Shown here: in pieces, positions 49,691-58,891 of the stretch | How the letters are laid out: each line of letters starts with the position of its first letter | Numbering within the stretch: position 1 is the first letter of the stretch | Assembly: GCF_000720475.1 (NCBI RefSeq) | Contig: NZ_JOAP01000005.1 | Span: 372,001 to 436,000 of the forward strand | Source of the DNA: Streptomyces aureocirculatus | Lineage (GTDB): Bacteria > Actinomycetota > Actinomycetes > Streptomycetales > Streptomycetaceae | Length of the DNA stretch: 64,000 nt | Direction of reading: 5' to 3' | The notes under the pieces: model-generated | What the model was told of the DNA's origin: nothing | Seen by the model: the letters and a program-made list of their open reading frames with translations, nothing else | Database searches by the model: none | Position numbers and translations under genes: made by a program

Positions 49691-51187
49691 ATGACCATCC
49701 CCTTGCTGCTCCTCGCGGCGGCCTTCCTGCTGATCCTCGCCAACGGCTTCTTCGTGGCGGCCGAGTTCGGCCTCGTCACCGTGGAGCGGCCGGACGCCGA
49801 GAAGGCCGCCGCCGACGGCGACGCCCGGGCACACCGGGTCGTCGCCGCCCTGAAGGAGCTCTCCTTCCAGTTGTCGGGCACCCAGCTCGGCATCACCATC
49901 ACCTCGCTCGTCATCGGCATGCTCGCCGAACCGGCCCTCGCGCACGTCCTGGCGGGCCCGTTCACCTCCGCGGGCCTGCCGCACGGCGCGGTCCCCGGGG
50001 TCTCGGTGGCCATCGGCATGCTGCTCGCGTCCGCCGTGCAGATGGTGATCGGCGAACTGGTGCCCAAGAACTGGGCGGTGTCGCGGCCGCTTCAGGTCGC
50101 GCGGTTCGTGGTGGGCCCCCAGCACGCCTTCGCACGGCTGTTCCGGCCGGTGATCGCCTCGCTGAACGCCGTCGCGAACCGCCTTGTGCGGGCCTTCGGA
50201 GTCGAGCCCGCCGAGGAGCTCGCCTCCGCCCGCACCCCCGGCGAACTCGTCTCCCTGGCCCGGCACTCGGCCCGCGCGGGCACGCTGGAGCAGGACACCG
50301 CCGACCTGTTCGTCCGCACACTCTCGCTCGGCGAACTCACCGCGCAGCACGTGATGACGCCCCGCGTGAAGGTCAGCGCCCTGCAGTCGTCGGCGACCGC
50401 CGAGGACGTGGTCAACCTCACCCGCGCCACCGGCCTGTCCCGCTTCCCGGTCTACCGGAACCGCATCGACGAGATCGTCGGCATGGTCCACCTCAAGGAC
50501 GCCCTCGCGGTCCCCGCGCACGAGCGGCTGCGCACCCCCGTGGGACGCGTCGCCAAGCCGCCGCTGCTCGTCCCGGAGACGCTGCCCGTGCAGCCCCTCC
50601 TGGAGCGACTGCGCAGCGAACAGCCGATCGCGGTCGTCGTCGACGAGTACGGCGGCACGGCGGGCGTCGTCACCCTGGAGGACATCGTCGAGGAACTCGT
50701 CGGCGAGGTCCGCGACGAGCACGACCACGCCGAGGACCTGCCCGAACTCGCCGCCGTCCCGTCCGAGGACGGCAGGCCCGCGTGGGACGCCGACGGCGGC
50801 TGCCGCGTCGACATCCTGCGGCGCGTGGGCCTGGATGTGCCCGAAGGCCCCTACGAGACCGTGGCAGGCCTGGTCGCCGACCTGCTCGGCCGCATCCCCG
50901 CCCCCGGCGACCACGCCGAACTCCCCAACTGGCGGCTCTCGGTGCGCCAGGTCGGGCACTACCGCGCGGAGCGGGTGCGCCTGGTGCGGACCGGGGCCCC
51001 CGAGGGGGCCCTCGCGGGCGGGGCGGTGAGGACGGTCATCGGTGCGCGTGGGCTCTCCGGGGCCGCCGGGCCCGGTGAGTCCGGTGCGGCCGCTCGGACC
51101 GGTGAGTCCGGTGAGTCAGGTGAGGCCGCTCGGGACGACGGGGTTCGGGGCCCGGTCGGTGCCGGGGCCGTGGAGGTGGTGTCGTGA
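49691..51187 (+). CDS. CNNM/CorC-type CBS-domain membrane protein (hemolysin family)
   Basis: A 498-residue protein with an N-terminal DUF21/CNNM membrane domain of about 4 helices (LLILANGFFVAAEFGLVTVER, IGELVPKNWAV), a CBS pair (about residues 205-330; HVMTPRVKVSALQSSATAEDV, EYGGTAGVVTLEDIVEELVGEV) and a CorC_HlyC domain. This family is linked to Mg2+/Co2+ homeostasis. The tail after residue 440 is a GESG-type repeat. The start is ATG 49691. The stop overlaps the next paralogue by 4 bp (GTGA). Confidence 0.9.
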   Translation: MTIPLLLLAAAFLLILANGFFVAAEFGLVTVERPDAEKAAADGDARAHRVVAALKELSFQLSGTQLGITITSLVIGMLAEPALAHVLAGPFTSAGLPHGAVPGVSVAIGMLLASAVQMVIGELVPKNWAVSRPLQVARFVVGPQHAFARLFRPVIASLNAVANRLVRAFGVEPAEELASARTPGELVSLARHSARAGTLEQDTADLFVRTLSLGELTAQHVMTPRVKVSALQSSATAEDVVNLTRATGLSRFPVYRNRIDEIVGMVHLKDALAVPAHERLRTPVGRVAKPPLLVPETLPVQPLLERLRSEQPIAVVVDEYGGTAGVVTLEDIVEELVGEVRDEHDHAEDLPELAAVPSEDGRPAWDADGGCRVDILRRVGLDVPEGPYETVAGLVADLLGRIPAPGDHAELPNWRLSVRQVGHYRAERVRLVRTGAPEGALAGGAVRTVIGARGLSGAAGPGESGAAARTGESGESGEAARDDGVRGPVGAGAVEVVS

Positions 51188-52272
51188 GCCTGCTTCAGCT
51201 CCTCTTCGCCCTGCTCCTGGTGCTCACCAACGGCTTCTTCGTAGGAGCCGAGTTCGCCCTGGTGTCGGTACGCCGCAGCCAGATCGAACCGCTGGGCTCC
51301 AAGCGGGCCAGGCAGGTTCTGTACGGCCTGGAGCACCTGCCGCAGATGATGGCCGCCGCCCAGTTCGGCATCACCGTCTGCTCGCTGACCCTCGGCGCCG
51401 TCGCGGAGCCGACCGTGGCGCGTCTCCTTGAGCCGCTCTTCCACGCGGTCCAACTGCCCGAGGGCATGATCCACCCCCTCGGGTATGTGATCGCGCTCGC
51501 CGTCGTCGTCTTCCTCCACCTCGTCATCGGCGAGATGGTCCCGAAGAACCTCGCGATGGCCGCGCCCGAGCGGACCGCGCTGTGGCTCAGCCCGGGCCTT
51601 GTCGCCTTCGCCCGTCTGTGCCGCCCGGTCACGGCGGCGCTCGGCGCCTGCGCCCGGCTGATCCTGCGGCTCTTCAAGGTCGAGCCGAAGGACGAGGTGG
51701 AGGCGGTCTTCACCAGCGTCCAGCTCGGTCGTCTCGTGGAGGACGCGGGCCAGGCGGGCCTCATCGACCCACGGGCACAGGAACGACTTGAGGACGCCCT
51801 GGGACTGGCCTCGCACCCGGTCACGGACGTCCTGCTGGACGGCGCGTCCCTCGTCACCGTCGACCCCTCGGTCACCCCCGCGCAGGTGGTGGAGCTCACC
51901 GGCCGCACGGGCTACTCACGGTTCCCGGTCCGCGCGGAGAACGGGGTCTTCATGGGATATCTGCACGTGAAGGACGTCCTGGACCTGGAGGACACCGACC
52001 GCGCGGTCCCCCAGCACGTCTGGCACCAGATGGCGACCCTGCGTGCCGAACTCCCCCTGGACGACGCCCTGACCGTGATGCGGCACGCGGCGACGCATCT
52101 GGCCCAGGTCGCCGACGCCTCCGGCAGGGTGCTCGGCCTCGTCGCCCTGGAGGACGTCCTGGAACTCCTGGTCGGCGAGGTCCGTGACCCGGCCCACCGG
52201 GTCACGGTGCCGCGGTCGGCCCGCCCGGTGCCGGACGCACACCCGGTGCGCGGGAGGGAGCTGGTGAGCTGA
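51184..52272 (+). CDS. second CNNM-type CBS-domain membrane protein
   Basis: A 362-residue paralogue of the preceding gene with the same layout: membrane domain (LTNGFFVGAEFALVSVRRSQIE, IGEMVPKNLAMAAPE) and a CBS pair (about 205-330; GRTGYSRFPVR, LALEDVLELLVGEV-like VALEDVLELL). The C-terminal CorC domain is missing. GTG 51184 overlaps the upstream stop, so the two are coupled and may form a hetero-oligomer. Such tandem pairs are common in actinobacteria. Confidence 0.9.
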   Translation: MSLLQLLFALLLVLTNGFFVGAEFALVSVRRSQIEPLGSKRARQVLYGLEHLPQMMAAAQFGITVCSLTLGAVAEPTVARLLEPLFHAVQLPEGMIHPLGYVIALAVVVFLHLVIGEMVPKNLAMAAPERTALWLSPGLVAFARLCRPVTAALGACARLILRLFKVEPKDEVEAVFTSVQLGRLVEDAGQAGLIDPRAQERLEDALGLASHPVTDVLLDGASLVTVDPSVTPAQVVELTGRTGYSRFPVRAENGVFMGYLHVKDVLDLEDTDRAVPQHVWHQMATLRAELPLDDALTVMRHAATHLAQVADASGRVLGLVALEDVLELLVGEVRDPAHRVTVPRSARPVPDAHPVRGRELVS

Positions 52273-52371
52273 GCGGCCCGCCGGGCGGGGGCGTGCCGCC
52301 GCACGAGCACGCACGCCCCCGCCCCCGCCCCCGCCCGCGGGCCGCGGGGACGCCGCCCGCGTCCGCCGGGG

Positions 52372-54243
52372 TCAGGGCCCCGCCAGGTCCGTCGGGCCCC
52401 GCCCCGAGAGCACTTCCCCGTACGCCTGCATGAGGTCCGGCAGCCGCAGCGTCGACAGATCGGCCCGGGTCGGCGTACCCGGGTAGCCGGAGAGCCGCAG
52501 GTCGCGGTACGCGCAGCTCTTCTCGTACAGCGTCCGCAGGAACCGCCCGTTGCCCAGCTCGTCGATCCACGCCTGGTCGACCACGTGCCCGCTGACGGAG
52601 CGCAGTTCGTCGAGTGCCTCCTCGTCCCACACGTCACCGTTCTCCGCGGCGAGCACCTCCCCGATCGCCGTGAGTTCGAGCGGCCGGTACGAGGGGAAGT
52701 CGACCCGCGTCGTGAAGCGCGACGAGAGCCCGGGGTTGGCGGCGAGCAGCCGGTCCATGCCCTCGGGGTAGCCGGCGAGGATGACCACGAGGTGGTCGCG
52801 GTTGTCCTCGGCGCGCTTGAGGAGCACCTGCAGCGCCTCGTCGCCGTACGCGTCCCCCTTGCCGTACCCGGTGTTGGACAGCGAGTACGCCTCGTCGACG
52901 AAGAGGACACCGCCGATGGCCGAGTCGATCAGCTCGTTGGCCTTCACCGCGGTCTGCCCCAGGTATTCGCCGACCAGATCGGCCCGCTGCGCCTCCACGA
53001 GGTGGTCGCCGCCGAGGAGCCCGAGGGCGTAGAAGACCCGGCCGAGGATCCGGGCCACGGTGGTCTTGCCGGTGCCGGAGGGGCCTGAGAAGACGAAGTG
53101 TCGTTTCGGCGGTTGCACCGGAAGCCCCTGGGCGGCCCGCAGACGCGCCATGTTCAACTGCGCGGACAACGCCTTGACCTGGCGTTTCACGGGTTCGAGC
53201 CCGACCATGCGCTCCAGCTCGGCGAGCGCCTGCTCAAGGAGGGCGGGATCGGTGGGCCCGGACGGCAGTTGCGGGGGCGCGGGCTTGACGGGGATGACGG
53301 CCTTCTCGCGCACCCGGTCGGCGTCGGAGGGGCCGCCGCCGGTGGGCAGTTCGGGCTCGGTGACCTTGAGGTCGCGGCCCTCGGTGCCGAACAGCGCGTC
53401 CACTCCGTCGGGCCCGTCGAGCGCGTCCTGGCCCACGCCGGTGAGGGTGAGGGCGGCCAGGTCGGTGCCGTCGTCGTACCCGTCGCCCTCGGCGATGGCG
53501 GCGAGGCGCGCGGAGGTGTCCATGAAGGCGGGGTCGACCCGGTGCACCGCGCGGTACAGCGGCAGCGCGGCGGCGGTCCTGCCGGTGCCCTCGTGCGCGC
53601 GGGCCAGCCAGTAGCGCAGCTCCTTGCGCTGCGGCTGCTCGCTGCGGCACCGCATGAGGGCGGCGGAGATCAGCGGCTCGGCCTGGCCGTACATCTCCAG
53701 GCGCACCCGGGCCATGCCGCCGAAGAGGCCCGCCTCGATGCCGAGCATCGGGTCGTCCATCAGCGGCTCGGTGTGCCGCACCAACTGCTCCCAGTCCTTG
53801 ACCAGGTAGGCGCGGCAGGCGTGCAGGAAGCGCACCTGTACGTCGGCGTCCACGGGCGGAAGTCCGGCGAGGGCCCGGTCGAGCTCGGGTACATGGCGTC
53901 CGTCCAGCCAGTGCGAGGCGTGCGCGAGCAGCAGGTCACGGGTGGACTCAAGGACCGGCTGCACCCACCAGCCGAGCCAGTACCAGGAGTTGAGGGTGCG
54001 GGCATGGCGGGCGCGCTGTTCGCCGAAGCGGTCCCGGTGCTGGAACATCCGAAGGAGCGCCGTCGTCGTGTCGATGCGCAGCGCGTGCAGCCCGAGCCAG
54101 CCGTCGGCCATGCCCGGGTCCATCCGCACCGCGGCCCGGAACTCCTCCTCGGCCTGCGGATAGGCGCCCATGGTGTAGGCGTCGACCCCGCGCAGCCAGG
54201 CGAGGTCGGCCGGGGCCGGAGCGCCCTGCGTGCCGAAGTCCAT
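52372..54243 (-). CDS. CbxX/EccA-like AAA+ ATPase with TPR-like N-terminus
   Basis: A 623-residue protein starting at ATG 54243 (GGGGGA upstream). The N-terminal half (about 1-280) is helical and TPR-like (AYPQAEEEFRAAVRMDPGMADGWLGLHALRI). The C-terminal half is a CbxX/CfqX AAA+ domain with Walker A GPSGTGKTT (about 385-393), Walker B GGVLFVDEAYS (about 443-453) and an arginine segment NPGLSSRFTTRVDFP. This matches EccA, the cytosolic ATPase of type VII secretion, but no other esx/ecc gene is in the window, so a secretion role is not shown. Confidence 0.85.
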   Translation of the reverse strand: MDFGTQGAPAPADLAWLRGVDAYTMGAYPQAEEEFRAAVRMDPGMADGWLGLHALRIDTTTALLRMFQHRDRFGEQRARHARTLNSWYWLGWWVQPVLESTRDLLLAHASHWLDGRHVPELDRALAGLPPVDADVQVRFLHACRAYLVKDWEQLVRHTEPLMDDPMLGIEAGLFGGMARVRLEMYGQAEPLISAALMRCRSEQPQRKELRYWLARAHEGTGRTAAALPLYRAVHRVDPAFMDTSARLAAIAEGDGYDDGTDLAALTLTGVGQDALDGPDGVDALFGTEGRDLKVTEPELPTGGGPSDADRVREKAVIPVKPAPPQLPSGPTDPALLEQALAELERMVGLEPVKRQVKALSAQLNMARLRAAQGLPVQPPKRHFVFSGPSGTGKTTVARILGRVFYALGLLGGDHLVEAQRADLVGEYLGQTAVKANELIDSAIGGVLFVDEAYSLSNTGYGKGDAYGDEALQVLLKRAEDNRDHLVVILAGYPEGMDRLLAANPGLSSRFTTRVDFPSYRPLELTAIGEVLAAENGDVWDEEALDELRSVSGHVVDQAWIDELGNGRFLRTLYEKSCAYRDLRLSGYPGTPTRADLSTLRLPDLMQAYGEVLSGRGPTDLAGP

Positions 54244-54696
54244 CACGTCCCCCACAAACCGTGCCCCCGTTTGTGTACCACCGGGCCGGTGCCCGCCGGC
54301 AACTGAGCAGAACCGCCGTGCTGTGGACGGGAGTTGACCCGGTGCGTCGTAGCCGCCGTCCGAAGTCGCACCGAGAGGCATCGTACCTGCGTGGCGGGGT
54401 TCGGCCGTAGGGTGGCGCAGCCCGGGATCGTCGGTGCGGGCCGTCTCGGGTGGCTGTCGGACCCGGCCCCGACGGTGACCCAGGGTGAGCGATTGACGGC
54501 TCGCGGCGCTCGGGAAAAGGGTCCGCAGGACAGAACGAAGCCCCCGATCACGGGGGAACAACCGGGGGCTTCGCGTCTGTCGGCGACCCGATAGGCCGCA
54601 CATTGAGAACGTAAGTCCTGTAAGGCCCCCCGGTCAAGCCGAGTTGAGGCACGCGTGGAAACTGGCCACGGCGCCCGGAAGTGAGTTTCCGGAGGT
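54244..54696 (-). other. 453-bp intergenic region with promoter-like site and hairpin upstream of the AAA+ gene
   Basis: On the minus strand TTGACC (54637-54632) and TTACGT (54614-54609) have a 17-bp spacer, which would give a transcript start near 54602 and a leader of about 360 nt before the AAA+ gene. Inside it, GAAGCCCCCG (54537-54546) pairs perfectly with CGGGGGCTTC (54563-54572) around a 16-nt loop, and could act as an attenuator or as the terminator of the upstream kinase. No gene is supported here. Confidence 0.5.
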
Positions 54697-55365
54697 TCAG
54701 CGCACTGCCGATGGGCCTTCACCCTGAGTGATGATCTGGGGTTCCGTTGCCCCCTCGGCGGGCCCCGGCAGTACCTCGTATCCCTCGGGCAACTCTCGTA
54801 CGAGGAAGTCGGCGCGCCGCCGGGAGGGGTCTTCGGCGAAATGTCGTCGCTCCGCTGCTTCCCAGTTGTCCCAGAAGCCGCTCAGGGCGGGTCCGTCGCG
54901 TCGGCGTCCGCGTGCCCAGGAGGTGTCCTGGGGAAGATCCATCCACAGCAGCCCCACCAAAGACGGACGTAGCACGCGCCGACCCGAGCCGACACCCTCC
55001 ATCAGAACCACGGGGGCGGCCGGCAGGGGGCGGTCGGGAGGACCGAAGCGGCGCTCGTGCCAGTCGTACGCCGCATAGCGCGCCGTCTCGCCGTGGGAGA
55101 GCGGCTCCAGGACCTGCCGCCGCAGCCGCCCCGTCCAGTCGAACAGCGCGTCGTGACTCGCCAGGTCGTCGAGGTGCAGCACCGGGGCGCCGCCGAGCGC
55201 CTCGGCGAGCCGGGCGGTGAAGGTCGACTTGCCCGAGCCCGCGTGTCCGTCGACGGCGACAAGGCGGACCGGGCCGCAGGACGGCGGCAGACGGCGCAGG
55301 GCACGGGCGAGTCGGGGGAGAGGAATGGGGCGCGAGGGAGGTGTGGGGTGGGGCGTATCGGTCAT
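54697..55365 (-). CDS. uridine kinase-like P-loop protein
   Basis: A 222-residue P-loop NTPase with Walker A GHAGSGKST (residues 40-48), a LHLDDLASHDALFDW substrate segment and the lid-like WARGRRRDG. It resembles actinobacterial proteins annotated as uridine kinase, although the family is divergent and the substrate is uncertain. The start ATG 55365 lacks a clear ribosome-binding site. It lies upstream of the AAA+ gene on the same strand, separated by 453 bp. Confidence 0.8.
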   Translation of the reverse strand: MTDTPHPTPPSRPIPLPRLARALRRLPPSCGPVRLVAVDGHAGSGKSTFTARLAEALGGAPVLHLDDLASHDALFDWTGRLRRQVLEPLSHGETARYAAYDWHERRFGPPDRPLPAAPVVLMEGVGSGRRVLRPSLVGLLWMDLPQDTSWARGRRRDGPALSGFWDNWEAAERRHFAEDPSRRRADFLVRELPEGYEVLPGPAEGATEPQIITQGEGPSAVR

Positions 55366-55596
55366 CGCCGGTCAGCCTACGGGCCGCGAGTGGGGGCGGT
55401 GCCCGTAGTGGTCCATGTGTGCGATTCAGCGCGCCGTCCCAGGTCATACCAGTGGTAGAGGCCAATATTGGTGGACGTCGACGGGGTCGCGACGCTGGCG
55501 GGCCCGACGGCCGACGGCCATAGTTGGCGCACTGTCGTGCACCTGACCATCCACGTCCGGCTGCGGCCGGAAACCATCGACCGGGGGTTCCCGTCC

Positions 55597-57003
55597 ATGG
55601 ACCGAGCTGAAGACATGTCCCGCAGAAGACTCGCCGCCGCCGCCGCGGCGGGCGTGGCGGCGGCGGCCGCGACGACCACCGCCGCCCACGCGTCCCCGGC
55701 CGGCGCTGTCCCGGCGGCCCACCACCGTCCGCCCCGTCCGCCCCGGGCCGAGCGCCTGGTGGACAACCGCTTCTGGACCTCGCGCAAGGACTGGGGTGCC
55801 GGCACGGCGAACGGCACCCGCGTCGTCGCCAAGGGCAGAGCGGGCGTCGAGATCGCCGCCCCCGCCGGGACCGAGGAGTACACCGACCCGCACACCGGCA
55901 GGGCCGCCACCTGGGAGTACGCCCGGTGGACCGGGCCCGCGCACCGCTGCGCCGTGCCCGCGACGGAGGCCATCGCCTCCTGGAACGCCCGCACCCCCAC
56001 CGGCACCTGGATCCAGGTCGAGATCGAGGCCTCGTACTCCGACGGCACCACGTCCCCCTGGTACGTCCTCGGCCGCTGGAACTCCGGCGACGACCGGCAG
56101 GACGCGCGGGCCCCGGCAATTCGGCGCACCTCCGTCGACGACCAGAGCGACGGCAGGACCAGCGTGTGGACGGACACCCTGTCCGTCGACGACACGACCG
56201 GCACCCTGCGCGTGGCCGCGTACCGGTTGCGCCTGACGCTGTACCGGGAGCCGGGCAGCACGAGCACCCCCACCGTGTGGCGGCTCGGCGCGATGGCCTC
56301 CGTGGTGCCCGACCGCTTCACGGTGCCCGCGTCCGAGCCCGGCCTCGCGAGGGAGCTGACGGTGCCGCGCTATTCGCAGGAGATCCACAAGGGCCAGTAC
56401 CCGGAGTACGACAACGGTGGCGAGGCCTGGTGCAGTCCCACGTCGTCGCAGATGATCCTGGAGTACTGGGGACGCGAGCCGACGGCCGACGACCTTGCCT
56501 GGGTCGATCCGGCGTACGCCGACCCGCAGGTGTGTCACGCGGCCCGGTTCACCTACGACTACCAGTACGGCGGCTGCGGGAACTGGCCGTTCAACGCCGC
56601 CTACGCGGCCACGTACAAGGACATGCAGGCCGTCGTCACCCGGCTCGGCTCGCTCACCGACCTGGAGACACTGATCCGGGCGGGCATCCCGGCCATCACC
56701 TCGCAGTCCTTCCTCAAGGAGGAGCTGACCGGGGCCGGCTACGGCACCGCGGGCCATCTGATGACCGTCATCGGCTTCACCGCGAGCGGCGACGTGATCG
56801 CCAACGACCCGGCGTCACCCAGCAACCCGGCGGTCCGCCGCGTCTACCGGCGGCGGGAGTTCGAGAACATCTGGCTCCGCACCAAGCGGAAGAACGCCCA
56901 GGGCACGGTGGTCTCCGGGACCGGCGGGGTCTGCTACCTGTACTTCCCGGTGAACCCCGGCAAGGAACAGGTGCGCGCGCTCGCCGCGGTCGGCGTGCGC
57001 TGA
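55597..57003 (+). CDS. Tat-exported C39-like peptidase family protein
   Basis: A 468-residue exported protein. The N-terminus has a twin-arginine-type signal (SRRRLAA followed by an alanine-rich hydrophobic stretch, ending THAS-like AAHASPAG). The middle (about 60-250) is a beta-rich domain of unknown role. The C-terminal part is a Peptidase_C39_2 domain with Cys279 (GGEAWCSPTSSQMILEYWG), His387 (GHLMTVIGF) and Asp near 405 (NDPAS). Substrate is unknown. ATG 55597 is preferred; ATG 55615 directly before the Tat motif is an alternative. Confidence 0.85.
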   Translation: MDRAEDMSRRRLAAAAAAGVAAAAATTTAAHASPAGAVPAAHHRPPRPPRAERLVDNRFWTSRKDWGAGTANGTRVVAKGRAGVEIAAPAGTEEYTDPHTGRAATWEYARWTGPAHRCAVPATEAIASWNARTPTGTWIQVEIEASYSDGTTSPWYVLGRWNSGDDRQDARAPAIRRTSVDDQSDGRTSVWTDTLSVDDTTGTLRVAAYRLRLTLYREPGSTSTPTVWRLGAMASVVPDRFTVPASEPGLARELTVPRYSQEIHKGQYPEYDNGGEAWCSPTSSQMILEYWGREPTADDLAWVDPAYADPQVCHAARFTYDYQYGGCGNWPFNAAYAATYKDMQAVVTRLGSLTDLETLIRAGIPAITSQSFLKEELTGAGYGTAGHLMTVIGFTASGDVIANDPASPSNPAVRRVYRRREFENIWLRTKRKNAQGTVVSGTGGVCYLYFPVNPGKEQVRALAAVGVR

Positions 57004-57011
57004 TGAGGAAA

Positions 57012-57061
57012 GGCCCCGTCCCGGCGGGCCCGTTCACGGCAGGGCGGCACCGGACGGGGCC
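57012..57061. terminator. bidirectional terminator between convergent peptidase genes
   Basis: GGCCCCGTCC (57012-57021) and GGACGGGGCC (57052-57061) are perfect 10-bp arms separated by 30 nt, filling the gap between the C39-like and M1 peptidase genes. No T run is seen in either direction. Confidence 0.7.
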
Positions 57062-57065
57062 CCGC

Positions 57066-58541
57066 TCAGGTCGCCGGGTCGGCCACCCAGTCCGGGTGGC
57101 CCGGCATCGGCGGCGTCTTCGGCCCGTACAGCCACGGCTTCAGGAAGCCGGTCAGGTCCTCGCCCGCGACCCGTGAGGAGAGGTCGACGAAGTCCTCGGT
57201 GCTCGCGGTCCGCCCGCGGTACTCGGTGACCCAGGCCCGTTCGATCTTCTGGAACGTGGCGTCGCCGACCTTCTCGCGCAGCGCGTAGAGGACCAGCGCC
57301 GAACCGTCGTAGCGCATGCGCTTGAAGAGGTTGGGCTCGGTGGGCTCCGCGGGCGCGCCGAAGTCGCGGCGCCACTGGTCGTGGGCCTTGTACGCGGCCT
57401 TCATCGCGGCCTCGAAGCTGTCGCCGCCGTGCTCCTCGGAGTACATGCGCTCGTAGAACCGGGCGTGGCCCTCGCTGACCCACAGGTCGGACCAGCCCGC
57501 GAGGGCGACGCTGTCCCCGAACCACTGGTGGGCCAGCTCGTGCACGAGGTTCCGCTCGGCGTCCACCCGCGTGCCGAGCAGGTCGGCCTTGGGGACGAGG
57601 GAGAGGGTCTGGGTCTCCAGGGCGACGCCGAGGTCGGTGTCGCCGACGAGGATGCCGTAGCGGTTGAAGGGGTACTTGCCGAGCTTCTGCTCCAGCCAGG
57701 TCAGATGGCCGGGCGTGAGCTCGCGGTACTTCGCGGTCGGCTCGACCAGGGCGTCCGGGACGATGTCGCGCAGCGGGAGACCGCCGGGCCCCGTGCTTTC
57801 GACGGTCGTGAACTTCCCGACCGCCAGTTGCACCAGTTGGGTGGACAGCGGCTGCTCGGAGTCGTACGTCCAGCGCACCCGGTCGCCCGGCACCTTGCTC
57901 CTGGCCGTCAGCTTGCCGTTGGCGACGGCCGTCAGGTCCTTGGGCGTGGTGATCCGGAAGGTGATCGGCGCGCGCTGACTCGGGTGGTCGTTGGCGGGGA
58001 AGATCAGGCGGGCGCCATTGGGCTGCGGATAGACGACCGTGCCGTCCGGGGTGGGGATCCAGCCGTAGTCCTCGATGGCGTCGTCGCGGTGCCGGATCTG
58101 GGTGGGGTCGGCGGTGTAACTGACCTTGACCGTGAAGGAACCGCCCTTGGGGAGCGGGGACTTGGGCGTGACCGTCAGCTCGTCGCCCTCGCGTCCGGTG
58201 CCGGCCGCCTTGCCGTCGACGGTGACCCGGTGCAGGGTGTTGCCGCCGAAGTCCAGGTTGAAGCGGGAGAGGGACTGGGTCGCGGTGGCCTTGACGGTGG
58301 CCGTCGCCGCGAACGGGGTCTTCGGGGCCTGCCAGTCGAAGTCCAGGAGGTAGCGGTCGACGGTGTAGCCGCCGTTGCCGTCCAGGGGGAACATCGGGTC
58401 GCCGAGTCCGGGTGCGCCGGGTGTCGGCTTCTCCGCGGCCGCGGGCGTGGCGTACGAGACCGGTCCGGTGAGGGCGGCCGCCGCCGTCACGGCCGCCGCG
58501 AGGGCGAGCCGCGCTCTGCGGGGCGTCCTGATCGTGCTCAT
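57066..58541 (-). CDS. secreted M1-family metallopeptidase
   Basis: A 491-residue exported zinc aminopeptidase-like enzyme. A Sec signal (residues 1-36, cleavage after PAAA) is followed by the N-terminal beta domain and a thermolysin-like domain. Zinc ligands are His334, His338 and Glu358 (VHELAHQWFGDS ... SEGHA). The exopeptidase GAMEN position reads VALETQ with Glu309. It is shorter than classical PepN (about 870 residues) because the C-terminal helical domains are missing, as in other Streptomyces secreted M1 enzymes. GAAAGG precedes ATG 58541. Confidence 0.92.
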   Translation of the reverse strand: MSTIRTPRRARLALAAAVTAAAALTGPVSYATPAAAEKPTPGAPGLGDPMFPLDGNGGYTVDRYLLDFDWQAPKTPFAATATVKATATQSLSRFNLDFGGNTLHRVTVDGKAAGTGREGDELTVTPKSPLPKGGSFTVKVSYTADPTQIRHRDDAIEDYGWIPTPDGTVVYPQPNGARLIFPANDHPSQRAPITFRITTPKDLTAVANGKLTARSKVPGDRVRWTYDSEQPLSTQLVQLAVGKFTTVESTGPGGLPLRDIVPDALVEPTAKYRELTPGHLTWLEQKLGKYPFNRYGILVGDTDLGVALETQTLSLVPKADLLGTRVDAERNLVHELAHQWFGDSVALAGWSDLWVSEGHARFYERMYSEEHGGDSFEAAMKAAYKAHDQWRRDFGAPAEPTEPNLFKRMRYDGSALVLYALREKVGDATFQKIERAWVTEYRGRTASTEDFVDLSSRVAGEDLTGFLKPWLYGPKTPPMPGHPDWVADPAT

Positions 58542-58747
58542 CGGAAACCTTTCGGTCGGATGCTGCGCGGGACGTACGCCGTCTTAGACGCACGGCGATC
58601 CGCCGCAGTTGTGGTGGTGCGTGACCAACGTCTCGCTCACGATTCCGGGTACGGCTGGCATGGTGGTAGGACCCAGTGGGGGGAATGTCCACTGCCGCAG
58701 CGCCGGGAAAGGCCCAGCGCCGCCGAGAAACGTCAGCGAGAAGCCAT

Positions 58748-58891
58748 ATGACCGCGACCTCTGCCACCGCAGTCCGCTCCAAGGCCCGCACGGGTGGCCC
58801 CGAGGACGGCCCGAACGTCCTGGAGCACCTCGCCGGATGGACCCTCGTCGTCGTCCTCGCGATGCTGGTCAGCCAGGTCGGCCTGTTGTGA
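58748..58891 (+). CDS. SCO1431-family small membrane protein
   Basis: A 47-residue protein with a basic N-terminal half and one C-terminal membrane segment (LAGWTLVVVLAMLVSQVGLL). It is a Streptomyces-specific family named after S. coelicolor SCO1431, function unknown. ATG 58748 follows GAGAAG. An in-frame ATG at 58676 would add 24 unconserved residues. Its last 23 bp overlap the 3' end of the convergent membrane protein gene. Confidence 0.75.
   Translation: MTATSATAVRSKARTGGPEDGPNVLEHLAGWTLVVVLAMLVSQVGLL

Noticed and set aside
54530..54600. Hairpin with CCCCCG/CGGGGG arms, considered as a tRNA or small RNA gene.
   Set aside because: No cloverleaf, no TTCGA-type T-loop in the right place; a simple hairpin in a leader is sufficient.
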